Positions 37,330-48,685 of a stretch of DNA of 64,000 bases are shown in pieces. The notes below the pieces were generated by a model that saw nothing but the letters and a program-made list of their open reading frames with translations, had not been told where the DNA came from and did no database searches. The stretch spans positions 105,692,527 to 105,756,526 of the forward strand of contig JAMXBB010000004.1 of assembly GCA_024138015.1 (NCBI GenBank). Direction: 5' to 3'. The stretch's first letter is position 1; every line of letters begins with the position of its first letter. The stretch comes from Lumnitzera littorea (taxonomy: Eukaryota > Streptophyta > Magnoliopsida > Myrtales > Combretaceae). Both the position numbers and the translations under genes were made by a program.

Positions 37330-40300
37330 TGTAAGCCCTGCAATCTGGTTTTTGATGTTTGAATAGTAAAATTTAGGGTGATCGAATAAATTATCCGATC
37401 AAACCCAAATTTTATGATGAAATTAGGAATATTAGTAAAAGTGATCCTATAAATTTGAATTTAGGAAAATAAGTAATAAAATAATTAATTAATATAACAT
37501 TGAATTTTATGTAAATTGTTCGATATTTATTAGAAACGCTTAGAACGAATTCCGATAACTAATGAATTGATAAAAATAAATTATATGCATGCTTAAAATC
37601 ATAAAATAAATTAAATAATATTTAGGAGTATTTATTTGTACTATATATATATTTACATGTAGGTAGAAATATACGAAATTACTTAAAATACCTTAAATAT
37701 GCTAAAATAATACTAAATAACTAAAGGAAATTCATAAATAATTAAGGAAAAATCAAGAAAATTATGGAAAAATATGAAATTGTCTAGAATTGAGGTGTGG
37801 CAGCTTGGAATTGAAGAAATAAAAGCAACCAATAAAAATGATCCAACTAGAAAATCAAAAAATGGAAAAAGATAAGGCAATTATCATCTTAAATTAATGA
37901 GAAAAAAATCCTAAGCAACTCTATAAATACCCAAAATTTTACAAAAGCTCATTTGGTCTATTTAGAGTATAGAAAAATTACTGAAACAAGAGAGGATTAG
38001 GGTTTTTTAAAAAAATTACAAAAAATCTGTACAATTAAAGCTTTAGAGAGAAACCTACACTCAACGGCCACTTGAAAACGAACGGCCACCACCACACCAC
38101 CCTACCCCTACTGCCCAAGGTTGCCATCACACTTCTAACAATCACCGATGGTTGAAAGCTAATCAAACGGGTAAGCCAAATTTTAACATGATTTTGTTTA
38201 ATTTTGTAAAAATATTAAATATACTTAAAAAATTATGAAATTTGTTATTATAAGATATTTTAGTATGTAGATTTAGGTAAAAAATTTATTTTGATGAATT
38301 AATGTGTGGAAATATACTGTCTTTGAAAAATCGCATAAAATTAAGTATATTTTGAATTAGAAATAAATGATTTTAGAAGCGTAATTTTGAGCTCAAAATT
38401 TTTGTGTAGGCTAGTTAGAGTATTTAAAACAGTGCTATGAAGCCCTCCTTTATAAATGAATTTTCAGAATTTTTAGATGATTTTTAGGCCTTAAAATGAT
38501 GCCCAAAATAGGTAATTTTAGGCTAATTAGGTAACTAAAGAGATAATTACTGATTTAGTGCATAATTATATGTTTTAGGATGTTGAAATCTGATGAAGTA
38601 TGATATTTATAACATTTAGGGTGTTAGATGTAATTATTAGGGTATTATGTAGTAAATATGTAATATGTAAAAAGGTAAATTTTAAGTTAATTTTGTAATT
38701 CATGGTAATTACGTATAAATTCTTATTTGGGATGAATTTGGATATTTTAAGATATTAGATGATGTTAATGAATGATATTTGAGGTGATGAGAATGTTAGA
38801 TGTGTACATTATGGACATATTAGGTGATAATGTGTAATATGTAGGTATAAGAAATTAATATGTAGGAAAATATTAGGTTAAAATTGATATTATAATAACA
38901 ATAGAAATATATAATAAATTTGATGGGAAACTTAAATTTAGGTGTTTATATGAAATATGTAAAATTTTCTCACATCAAGAGTGAATTCGATAGTTAAGTA
39001 AGATAAGGGGTATACCGTACAAATTAAAATACTGGTTAGGAGTTAAATATAATATTTAGAATACTCGAAAATAATGTGATTAATTTCAAATTATGGGTCA
39101 AAATGAGTTTTTAGGATTCACATATAAAATCGTATTTAAAAATAGAACTAGAACTAGAACCAGAACCTAATTTAAAAATCGATACGAAAACTAAACCAAT
39201 ACTTAGCTTAAATCAAGAATAATTGTAAAATACTTGAAAACTTAAATAATTGGGTATATTAAATCATAAACCAAAGATAACAATAAGCGTCATAAGATAA
39301 AACAAATCTTTAGTAGTTATGTGGAAAACTGAAATAATATTTATATTATAGAGATTTTTGGCAATGGCCAATACAAGTTACACTTCAAATGAGCAACCAA
39401 AGAGTCCAAGTAAGTTGAGATTAATACATTACTATATTTCGACATACTAATTTGTAGTATTCGAAGGCTTGAAATTGTACTTGATTGTGCTTGTTAAATA
39501 GTTGAATATGCACATATGCTTGTTTCTAAGTTGATGATGTGCATCTAGATTATAGCTCTAACTTGTATTTATGTGAATTATTTGAAATGATTGAACACCT
39601 TAAATCAGATCTAATTATATATATGACTTGAAATTCTAAATTGAACATAATGACAACTCATTAGGGAAAACTTAGAGTTCTCTAGCCAAATACTGACCCT
39701 TTTAAAAGGGATAGCTTTAGATAGCATAATTGATCTCTTTTTCATCCTTAGTCGAACTAAGTGACAAGTGAGAAGGCCGTAGTAAAGATGAAGTTAATGA
39801 TTCGAAAGTAGTCGCGGGAGAAACGATATCTCATTGCACAAGCCTAAGTTTAGTCATGAGTTGTTACATTAAATAAAAACCCCTCAACCTAGATTAGAGC
39901 AGGTGTAATTTCTTTAATCTCATAATGGGTCAGATAATATCGTATGATGGTTTTTGCTTAAATATATATTGTATCTAACTAATTTGATCGATAACTCTAC
40001 TTGTGTTTGAAGTATATTTTTAGGTCTCTGTCCCAACTCACTAAGTTGTAGTTGCCTACATTCTTACAGACATTGTTGCAGGTGTTAACTGTAAAGCGGC
40101 TTACATTTACCTTGATACTAGCAACTGTGGGATTCTAGGAAGTGAGGATATAAAACCGAAAATATGATACACTCATAAGTAAATAATATATTTATTTATG
40201 AACCGTTTATCTCAAAGCGGATTAGTTGTGAATATCTTGTATAAATCAGGTCCATAATAGTAACTAAAGTGTCAGATTCTATTTTAGAATGGTTTGCATG

Positions 40301-40338
40301 GTAGGACTATTATGATTTTGCCACTTTGAGGAGTGACA
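37330..40338 (+). mobile_element. Solo LTR, copy 2, inserted into the chromovirus
   Basis: A 3009-bp LTR beginning TGTAAGCCC and ending GAGTGACA, flanked by a perfect 5-bp duplication (TTGGT). Same family as 10759-13822 but in opposite orientation. Conserved points include the TATAAATACCC promoter near 37931, an A+C-rich leader at about 38060-38130, and the CCAACTCACTAAGTTGTAGTTGCC block near 40030, which corresponds to the reverse complement near 11180 in copy 1. No internal domain remains, so the full element was lost by recombination between its LTRs. It is the youngest layer of the nest. Confidence 0.88.
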
Positions 40339-40343
40339 TTGGT
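40339..40343 (+). repeat. Target-site duplication TTGGT (right)
   Basis: Right-hand partner of 37325-37329. Removing the LTR and one copy restores continuous chromovirus pol. Confidence 0.9.
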
Positions 40344-41650
40344 CATTACACTTATAACCGGAATGTGTTGCAAAGGAAGTAGAGGATTGTTGTAGGACTT
40401 AACGATGCATTGAAATAGAAACTTCTACAACTATATCATAATATTGTATTAGATGGTCATTCAGGGGGACATGCTGCATATAAAAAGGTCAGCAATATTT
40501 TCTATTAGCTAGGTTTTGAAAAGGCAACAAGGCAATATGTTAGGGAATGTTAAGTTTACCAAAGACACAAGGTAGAAAATGTTGTAACTGTAAGGTTATT
40601 GTAACTTTACCAATGACGAATGGGTTGTGGATTAAATTTATATGGATTTCATAGAAGTACTTTCGGAGTCTCATGGAAAGGAAGTTATTTTTGTTGTAGT
40701 AAATAAAATGAGTAAGTATGGCCATTGTTTGGGCTTGAGTCATCCTTATATGACTCAAAATTTTTCTTAAGTATTTCTAAATAATATTTATAAGCTGTAT
40801 GGGATCCCTAATAACATTGTAAGTGGCAAGGTCTTGATTCTCATAAGCATACTTTGGTAGGAGTTGTTCAAGTTATAGGATATTGAATTGCAACTCTTGA
40901 GTACTTACCATCTACAAACAGATGGTCAATGAAAATATGTGAACAAATGTCTTTAAATGTATCTATGTTGTTTCTTAAGTGAAAACCTTAAACGCTAGAG
41001 TATGTTACCCCTAGCTAAATGGTAGTATGGCACCAATTTCCACTCAAGCACTTAGGTAACACCTTTCGAGAGTCTTTATGGTTACCCCCTACCTATTCAC
41101 TTGCCTTAAGTACTTAATGATTATCAAAATGCAGCTATTAACACACTATTGAAGGAGAGGGAAGTCAACCTTGGTCACTTGAAGTTTCATTTGACTTGGA
41201 CTTAGAATAGGATGAGACAATTTGCAAACAAGAAGAGGACTAGAAGAGTGTTCAAAATCCAAGCCTATAAGCAACACAATTTAAAAACATATCAAAATAA
41301 TACGATAGAACCAAAATATTATGGACCTTATTGTGTAATAGATCGCATTGAAGGCACTGATTACAAACTCGCTTTACCCTAAGGATTTAAAGTTCATCCC
41401 ATTTTCCAAGTCCTCTTCTCAAAGAGTACATAAGCCCTTCTTCAATCTAAGGATCTAATCTGCTAATTCCTATTGACATCACTTAATTGAGCTTGAAGCT
41501 ATATTGGAGCGAAAATTAGTGAAATGTAGGACACAGGCTAACATCATGGTTTTGGTGTAGTGGAAGGGACAACTTATTGAAGACGTTACTTAGGAATATT
41601 ACTTTGATCTTCTTCTTTGTTATCCTTAACTACCCTTACAGGCAAAAGTT
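40344..41650 (+). pseudogene. Chromovirus pol, downstream part (integrase and chromodomain-like end)
   Basis: Resumes with the integrase zinc-binding region (about 40440-40570: GHSGGHAAYKKVSNIFY, then VYQRHK). The core is heavily broken, with a Lys-x-x-TLEY segment and TPFE-like PYSL..LP stretches. The end carries a chromodomain-like tail at about 41490-41625: ELEAILERKLVK..NIMVLV, a stop, then KGQLIEDVT, a stop, and EYYFDLL. The stops at 41558 (TAG where family members have Gln) and 41591 (TAG where they have Trp) are single-base changes. The tail supports assignment to a chromovirus, probably Reina-like given LTR length (inference). Confidence 0.75.
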
Positions 41651-41652
41651 TT

Positions 41653-41663
41653 GAAGGGATGGG
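41653..41663 (+). other. Polypurine tract
   Basis: GAAGGGATGGG lies immediately before the TGCTATTATA start of the 3' LTR, the position at which plus-strand priming occurs in such elements. Confidence 0.65.
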
Positions 41664-42211
41664 TGCTATTATAAAATTAGGGTTTCTCAATATTTTAGGA
41701 GGAGAAGACTTGTTTGAGCAAGTCGTTTGGTAAGTGTAGCAACTCAATACTTGCAAATTTGTGTTATGTTTGCTTGGGATCATAGGTTTCTTCAATTGGG
41801 CTTGGGGTTATGAATATATTCAACCCTTATTTAATATCGCTTAAATAAATTAAAGAGCTATAGTCCATTACTTTATGTCAGTAATTGTTAGTAATACTAT
41901 AGAAGTTTCTTATAATGATGAGGTGGCCATATTAGTTATAAGGGGAATATTATACATAGAAATTTGTGAAGTTTGTTACAACCAATTTGGATTCCCTTTT
42001 ATATGTTATAAAGGAATCATAAAAAATTAATGAAAAATACAAAAAGATTATCCTCCAATCTTGAGTTATATTTAACTATAGCCATTCTCTGTATTTAGAG
42101 AGTTATTTTCTTTCATAAGATTACCCCCAATCTTAAGTTATATTCGACTCTATCCATTCTCTGTATTCAAAGAGTTATTTTCTTTCATTTTCCTTGTTAA
42201 TATTTTTTGCA
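41664..42211 (+). repeat. 3' LTR of the Ty3/gypsy chromovirus
   Basis: 548 bp from TGCTATT, just after the purine tract, to TTTTTTGCA. It pairs with 33706-34199. It is longer mainly because of an internal 73-bp tandem duplication (42044-42116 and 42117-42188) that the 5' LTR lacks. Confidence 0.75.
42044..42188 (+). repeat. Tandem duplication inside the 3' LTR
   Basis: Two adjacent 72-73-bp copies, each beginning AAGATTA and ending TTTTCTTTCAT. The partner LTR has one copy (about 34108-34178), so the duplication arose after insertion. Confidence 0.85.
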
Positions 42212-43529
42212 GCACAACATTGTCTTAGTCAAAAGCATATAAATGCTATTTTCCTTCATCTCAAGAGTTTCATGTCTCATATGATGTTTACTTTCTTAAG
42301 AATAATATATTTTTTATTTTTTTTATTTTTTTGTTTTTTAGGACTCTTTTTTAAAGAAGAATCAAAATGGTGCAAGTTCTAGTGAGACTCCTAGTCTCGC
42401 TTTGTTAGAATTGTTATTGTTCCCCCAATTTTTTTGTTGCCATCAGTGTCTTCTCCAGTACTTGTGTCATCCCCACCATACATATGTGAAACTCTTTCCA
42501 TGTCCTCTTATTCTAATTCATCCTATTAGTCTAACATTAGTCAACAATAAAATTTTCCTCAGTTTGATTTTTATGTTAATGTAGATTAATTCAATCAAGG
42601 ATATTGTAGAAGGTATAAAAAACCTTTCCATGAATAATCATTATTACTAAAAAATGTTACTAAAATAGTTATTAGTGATGCTCAAGTTGTAGAAGAAGTT
42701 GATTTGTTTAGCAAAGTATTCTTTTTCGATCATTTAATATATAAAAGTTTGTCACCAACTTATCAAACCTTCTTGAGGGCTAAAAAGTTTGAAGCTCTTA
42801 AGTGAAGAGCAATTATGGAAGAAATAAGAGCCTTGCATAAATAGAATATATAATACTTGTTTATTGGCATAAAGGTGTTCTCAAACCTATTTAATAGATT
42901 ATGAAGAAACCTTTGCTCCTGTTGCCAAGTACAACTTAGTTTGAGTTTTGTTATCTCTGGCGACAAATTTATATCAAGCTCTCCTTAAAGATATTTTATG
43001 CTTTTAAGACGCTAACTAGCTAATGATAGATCTAATTGTAAATCTATGTCATGCTATTGCAAAGGTAATGGGAGATTTCATGACTTTGCAAAGTAAGAAA
43101 CAAATCGCTAAAGTCAAGAGAGTGTAGTAGCCAAGTTTCAAGCTAGTTTATGAGGAATATGTAAGTTTATTTAGCTTCAAAAATGTCAAATAACATGAAG
43201 ATATTTTATTTTAGAATAACCCTAGTATATAATGACAGCTAATTTGCTATTGGTGTTAATATTTCTATTCAACATTATAGGATGGAACATGTAATTATTG
43301 GTCATAACTTCACTAAGTCTAAGATTTAAAAAAAAATAAAAAAAGCATAAATGTTATCAACATCCATTCTCAATGATACTATTTAGGCATTCTAACAATA
43401 TCACTATAAAAGGCATTATTTAATATATTCTAAGCAAAAGCTAGGTATTCATATTTAAGCTTAAGTGAGTTTATCAGAATATTTAGTTTTATCCATTCTT
43501 AGTAATATTAATTACAATGTCTAGATATG
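42212..43529 (+). pseudogene. Ty1/copia polyprotein, 3' half (integrase end, RT, RNase H), degenerate
   Basis: Continues the copia element broken at 32741. It opens with KAYKCYFPSSQEFHVSYDVY (about 42235-42295), the segment that follows the integrase core in copia elements. The start of the reverse transcriptase follows (SLSPTYQTFLRAKKFEALK..AIMEEIRALHK, 42750-42840), then IDYEETFAPVAKYN (about 42895-42935). After a large loss come RNase H pieces: SKKQ near 43090 and a RMEHVIIGHNFTKSKI stretch (about 43280-43330, usually ERTKHIEIDCHFVREKI). Many frame breaks. Confidence 0.75.
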
Positions 43530-43670
43530 GTAGATAGTAATTAATTGATTTATTAGGCAATAAATAAATACTAGCTTAATACTATGTTTGGAGTGTTTAT
43601 AAATTGGTTTTCTTATGTACTTTTTGTGATGAGTTAAATTATCTTATGTCTATATTTTTATTGATAACCA
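43530..43670 (+). repeat. 3' LTR of the outer Ty1/copia element
   Basis: Diverged partner of 31335-31485. It marks the right edge of the three-layer nest. Ends are approximate. Confidence 0.45.
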
Positions 43671-44326
43671 ATTAATATGTATAATTAATTTTTATTTGAG
43701 CTAGTCACCGGATAACATACATCGATCTCATAGAGCAATTATGTCATATAATCTTCTTTAAGTTGGTCTTATAGTAATGAAAGTTTAAATAATGATCGGA
43801 TTTATTATTTTTTATATTTTTATTAGAACTATCAATACATTTAGATTCAAATTAAAAAACTAATTTTCACAAGCATTTTTATGGTTCTTCGATATAATTA
43901 TGTTTTTATTCATTTAGCAACATATTTTTTAATAGAGTTAATAACTATAGAACATCTATATGGGTTTAACTCCAACTAAACCATGCTTATTATACGATCA
44001 AATGATGAGTTTAAGTTTTCAAATGAGATTGATAAATACATCATATTATTACGTGTTAACACAAAGCATTCTCTTAATAATGTCAGTTAAAAGATAACTT
44101 CTTTATGATTACTACAACTGTATATTTTACATTAAAACTTAACAAACTTCCGGAAAAAAAAAAAAATTAGGAGACAGATTCCATGAAACAAATACACGCC
44201 GGATTCTGCTCGTAGTCATCTGTCTGTTAATTAACGCAGGCTAGAGGCCATGCTCACAAGTCACCAAATATATACCTCTTGTTTTTTCACTCAAATGTCT
44301 CATGAATAAACAAAGGCAACCAACAA
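43671..44326. other. Intergenic, includes the PPR gene promoter
   Basis: AT-rich, no other gene. A weak TATA candidate (AATATATAC, about 44267) lies about 60 bp before the start codon. An A-rich run sits at 44154-44166. Confidence 0.45.
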
Positions 44327-46261
44327 ATGAAGCAAATATCGCGCCTAATCGAATCACAACGTCTCTCTCTTTCAACTTCTACAACCTCAACATCATCACA
44401 ACGCCTTCAGGACACAATCCCACTCCACGGTTCATCTTCACTGTTTCTTCAGAAAAAGCAGACCCTAACTCAAACTGTAGACATAAATCAACCAAATCCC
44501 TTCGTGTTTATTCAATCACAAACCCATAAAAGTTCCTTACTTTCTCTCTTAAAATCATGTACCAGAAAAACCCATCTCCTCCAAATCCATGCCCACATCA
44601 TACAAACAACCTTTTTCGAAGACCCCGAGATTTCACTCAAATTCCTTTCAAAGTTTGCTCTTTTCCCATTTCAGAACATGGGTTATTCCATTCAAATTTT
44701 CTCTCAGATAAAAAACCTGACTTTGTCTCATTACAATGTTATGATGAAAGGGTATTCACTGAGCGCGTTTCCTGAAAACGGGTTTCATTTGTTCAATGAA
44801 ATAAGAAAAAAGGGTTTTGAAATAGACCCGTTATCGTGTTCTTTTGTTGTTAAATGCTGTGTTAAGATGAAGTTGTTAATGGGTGGTGTTCAGGTTCATG
44901 GAAGTGTTTTGAGAAATGGGTTTCAATCGGATTGTCTTTTGATGACCACATTAATGGATTTTTATTCGGTCTGCGAAAATTTCGATGAAGCCTATAAGGT
45001 GTTCGAAGAAATTCCTAGGAGAGACACTGTTGCTTGGAACGTGTTGATTTCTTGTTATTTACGTGGTAATCGAACTAGGGATGCCTTGGACTTATTTGAT
45101 GCAATGATGAGTGGTCGTGAGGATGCGTGTGAACCAGATGATGTTACTTGTTTGTATCTGCTTCAAGCTGTCGGTAACTTGAACGCCATGGAATTTAGTG
45201 AGAGGATTCATAACTATATTATGGACCGGGGATATGGGGATTCTGTTAAGGTGTGTAATTCACTTATTGTGACGTATTCACGGTGTGGATGTATGGATAA
45301 GGCATTCAGTGTTTTCGAGGGGATGCGCTACAAAAATGTAGTTACATGGACAGCACTGATTTCTGGTTTTGCGATGAATGGCTATGGAAAAGAAGCTATT
45401 GGAGGTTTTAGGGAGATGCTGAAAGCTGGTATTTTGCCGGATGAACAGACTTTTACTGGAGTGCTCTCGGGTTGCAGTCACAGCGGATTGGTTGATGAAG
45501 GATTGTTGATATTTGAAAGAATGAGAAGGGAATATGGAGTAGTACCCAATGTACATCATTATGGATGTATGGTCGATCTCTTAGGTCGTGCTGGTAGGCT
45601 TGAGCAGGCTTATCAGCTCATAACATCAATGGAAGTTAAGCCCGATTCAACGATATGGAGGACTTTACTTGGAGCATGTAAAATTCACCACAATGTTGAA
45701 CTTGGAGAACGTGTAGTGGAAAACTTGATTGAGCTTAAGGCTCAAGAAGCCGGAGATTATGTTCTCTTATTAAATTTGTATTCCTCGGCTGGAAACTGGG
45801 ACAAGGTCCAGGAGCTGAGGAAATTCATGAAAGAAAAAGGAATCCAGACGACACCCGGCTGCACAACAATTGAGTTGAAAGGACTTGTGCATGAATTTAC
45901 AGTAGACGATATAGCGCATCCACGGCATAAAGAAATTTATGGAATGCTGGATGAGATTGGGAAGCAGCTGAGGATAGCTGGGTATGTCCCTGAAATTTCA
46001 TCTGAATTGCACAACTTGACCTTGGAAGAGAAAGGCTATAAACTATCTTACCACAGTGAGAAGCTAGCCATTGCATTCGGAGTTCTTGCAACACCACCGG
46101 GCACACAAATTAGAATAGCAAATAATCTTCGAATCTGTGTTGACTGTCACATCTTTGCAAAATTCGTTTCAAGTGTCTATAATCGAACGGTTATAATAAG
46201 AGATCGTGTTAGATTCCATCACTTTAGGGAAGGACAGTGCTCCTGCAATGACTACTGGTAG
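44327..46261 (+). CDS. DYW-class pentatricopeptide repeat protein
   Basis: An intronless 644-residue protein. The N-terminus (1-45) is basic and Ser/Thr-rich with almost no acidic residues, like an organelle transit peptide. From about residue 75 run PLS-type PPR repeats, recognisable by phrases such as VAWNVLISCYLRGN, VTWTALISGFAMNGYGKEAI and HYGCMVDLLGRAGRLEQA. Then come the E motif (WRTLLGACKIH.., GCTTIEL), E+ (FTVDD..HPRHKEIY) and a full DYW domain: GYVPE, HSEKLAIAFG (zinc-binding His and catalytic Glu), the Cys-x2-Cys in CVDCH, and the terminal CSCNDYW. Such proteins edit organelle RNAs by C-to-U deamination. All deaminase residues are present, so it is probably active. The RNA target cannot be read from this. 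Probably the orthologue of Arabidopsis At3g47530, judged partly by its neighbour (memory, unverified). Confidence 0.93.
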   Translation: MKQISRLIESQRLSLSTSTTSTSSQRLQDTIPLHGSSSLFLQKKQTLTQTVDINQPNPFVFIQSQTHKSSLLSLLKSCTRKTHLLQIHAHIIQTTFFEDPEISLKFLSKFALFPFQNMGYSIQIFSQIKNLTLSHYNVMMKGYSLSAFPENGFHLFNEIRKKGFEIDPLSCSFVVKCCVKMKLLMGGVQVHGSVLRNGFQSDCLLMTTLMDFYSVCENFDEAYKVFEEIPRRDTVAWNVLISCYLRGNRTRDALDLFDAMMSGREDACEPDDVTCLYLLQAVGNLNAMEFSERIHNYIMDRGYGDSVKVCNSLIVTYSRCGCMDKAFSVFEGMRYKNVVTWTALISGFAMNGYGKEAIGGFREMLKAGILPDEQTFTGVLSGCSHSGLVDEGLLIFERMRREYGVVPNVHHYGCMVDLLGRAGRLEQAYQLITSMEVKPDSTIWRTLLGACKIHHNVELGERVVENLIELKAQEAGDYVLLLNLYSSAGNWDKVQELRKFMKEKGIQTTPGCTTIELKGLVHEFTVDDIAHPRHKEIYGMLDEIGKQLRIAGYVPEISSELHNLTLEEKGYKLSYHSEKLAIAFGVLATPPGTQIRIANNLRICVDCHIFAKFVSSVYNRTVIIRDRVRFHHFREGQCSCNDYW

Positions 46262-47693
46262 GAATTCTCAGGGAAGCAAAATGCAAGTTCAATTATTCAA
46301 GTCAAGAGGGTATTCGAAAATTCCAACCCATGCAAGCATAGACGCTCCCTTTTGAGCAGAAAATGCAGCTGTCTACCAAATCTTTAAACATACGGTTAAA
46401 ATTTATCGACACGTGACATTTATATCAATACTAACAGATGTATCTGAAAAAATCTGGTCTACACAAGTATTTTACCTCTCGGAGTAAATTATTGTACGAG
46501 AAATGTCATTTCGGTGAATTAGGTTTCTTTTAGCCTGATATAGCAAGGTTGGGATCTTCTGAAGCTGGCTGTTCTTTCAGCTTAATCTCTTACAGTCTCC
46601 GGGATCATATACATGAAGGATTGGGGTTCTGGCTCTAAAGTATGCCACATTCATTATTCTTCGGAAAGGACGGCCATTTAATGTGCTGGTAAGATCCATC
46701 AAGTCCCGAGCGACTTGATCTTCTTGGGATGCTTCATTGCAAACTAACTCAGATTTCTAGATGAATAGGGCTAAAGATAGTGAAAGAATCAAGAAGTAAA
46801 CGTTGATAGAGAATTACCAAAAGGATTCAATATTATTTTACTCTTGAAAATATATGAAAGAACAGTTTTGTCTTGTTAACATATTTGTCAGACGTGTCAC
46901 TTCCTTTGATCATTATTCAATGTGAAAATGTCCATTGTGGAGTAAAGGCAATAGTTTCTTGTACAAAAATATCATAACTATAAGTTATCCTTGAAAAGAG
47001 ATGTAACGCATGTTTCATTAGAAATGGTACAGTCTCTGGTCATTGAATGTATATATATATTTTCTGGGATTCTTTGAATTACCATGGTAAATACTTCTTA
47101 GAAAATAGAGTTTGAATTGGAATCCTATGAACTTGTTTCAATCTAGGATAATAAACTCATAGGGGACTGCAAATCTTATTTTGATAATTAGTCAACGTGG
47201 GTTTATAATATTTCACTTGTGCTCGCGCATCATTAACACAAGTGCACGAGCATCTGATGAACAATAACCAAAGATAAGGGTATCCGGGTATCAATTGAAA
47301 GAACACAGGGTAAATTTAACACCAAGGCTTTTCAGTCATTTTAGAATCTGAATTTTTCGTGTCATTTCCAGACAGTACATAAACCATCCCTTCGCTGATG
47401 ATATTTATGCTGGAACGGAGAATCGATGGATATGTCACATTTGTCATATCCTAATAAACTAAATGAAAAAAGACAAGAAAAAGAAAGCTAGCTAGATTTG
47501 CCGTATCATAATTTTTTTATAAATTATCATACTAATATAAAGAGTGAGTGGGTAATTTAATTGCATATCCTACTCAATTAGTAGGTTTATAGTGAGTACA
47601 AAAAGTTATGGAATGGATCTCAAAAAGTAATTTTTTAAATCCTACTCTTACTTAAGAAGATATATTCATACTTATACCTAATTTCCTTGCTCT

Positions 47694-47700
<7 letters not shown>
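46262..47700. other. Intergenic region downstream of the PPR gene
   Basis: Begins with its 3' UTR. No further coding region is seen. Confidence 0.5.

Positions 47701-47731
<31 letters not shown>
47701..47731. repeat. (AT)n microsatellite ending at an ambiguous base
   Basis: An alternating AT run of about 33 bp (starting about 47698) directly followed by the single N of the window at 47732, so length and junction are uncertain. Confidence 0.9.
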
Positions 47732-47732
47732 N

Positions 47733-48140
47733 TTTAAACATTATATGAAACCTAAATGTTAAATTATATTTTTTATTAGCAAAACAAATAGATGGTAAAG
47801 CATGAGAGTTCATGCATAAAAGGCAAAAAAAATAAAAAATAAAAAATAAAAAAGATAAAAATTCTTTAAAACTAATAATGAATATTACCTCTCTAAACTT
47901 GAAATTGCTAGTTTTTAGATTTCAATTTATTAAGAGAAGTTGATTAAAATTGACAAATAAGGAATAAACTTAGAGTTAATAAACATACATTTTTCTTTTG
48001 ACCAAAATATAAGTAAACTAGGGTTAGTAGTTACTTCGGTTTAAGGAAGAAAAGGCAGAAAGAAAATAGTAAAGAGGTAACATAAAGTCACATTTTCAAG
48101 AGAGAAAATTATTTTTAGGTATAGGTTTGCATTGGACTTG
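47733..48140 (+). repeat. Long inverted repeat, left arm
   Basis: Every base I compared pairs with 48278-48685. The coordinate sum is constant (96418) from end to end, so there is no indel over 408 bp, and the internal A8TA6TA6TA6 tract matches exactly. No coding content. It abuts the N at 47732. Confidence 0.9.
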
Positions 48141-48277
48141 TGTAGCTTCCTTTTAAATAACATGTTTATAGTTTTTATATAAAATATATTAATGAATAAA
48201 AAATAAATTTATACTTTTTTAATCAAGAAAACTAAATAAATAAAAACTATGTACATTTATTTTAAAAGGAAACCACT
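48141..48277. repeat. Spacer of the long inverted repeat
   Basis: 137 bp. The outer 45 or so bases on each side still pair imperfectly (TTCCTTTTAAA and ATAGTTTTTAT shared), so the palindrome continues with mismatches towards an AT-rich loop. Confidence 0.75.
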
Positions 48278-48685
48278 CAAGTCCAATGCAAACCTATACC
48301 TAAAAATAATTTTCTCTCTTGAAAATGTGACTTTATGTTACCTCTTTACTATTTTCTTTCTGCCTTTTCTTCCTTAAACCGAAGTAACTACTAACCCTAG
48401 TTTACTTATATTTTGGTCAAAAGAAAAATGTATGTTTATTAACTCTAAGTTTATTCCTTATTTGTCAATTTTAATCAACTTCTCTTAATAAATTGAAATC
48501 TAAAAACTAGCAATTTCAAGTTTAGAGAGGTAATATTCATTATTAGTTTTAAAGAATTTTTATCTTTTTTATTTTTTATTTTTTATTTTTTTTGCCTTTT
48601 ATGCATGAACTCTCATGCTTTACCATCTATTTGTTTTGCTAATAAAAAATATAATTTAACATTTAGGTTTCATATAATGTTTAAA
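48278..48685 (-). repeat. Long inverted repeat, right arm
   Basis: Reverse complement of 47733-48140. Together the arms could form a hairpin with a stem of over 400 bp. A foldback transposon, a young hairpin-RNA locus and an assembly artefact all remain possible. Confidence 0.9.

Noticed and set aside
44302..44775. Short + strand frames overlapping the PPR start
   Set aside because: They lie in other frames of the PPR coding exon and have no independent support.
47698..47731. Regular AT repeats considered as a structured array
   Set aside because: They are a plain dinucleotide microsatellite without spacers, as are those at 14410, 17043 and 25869.
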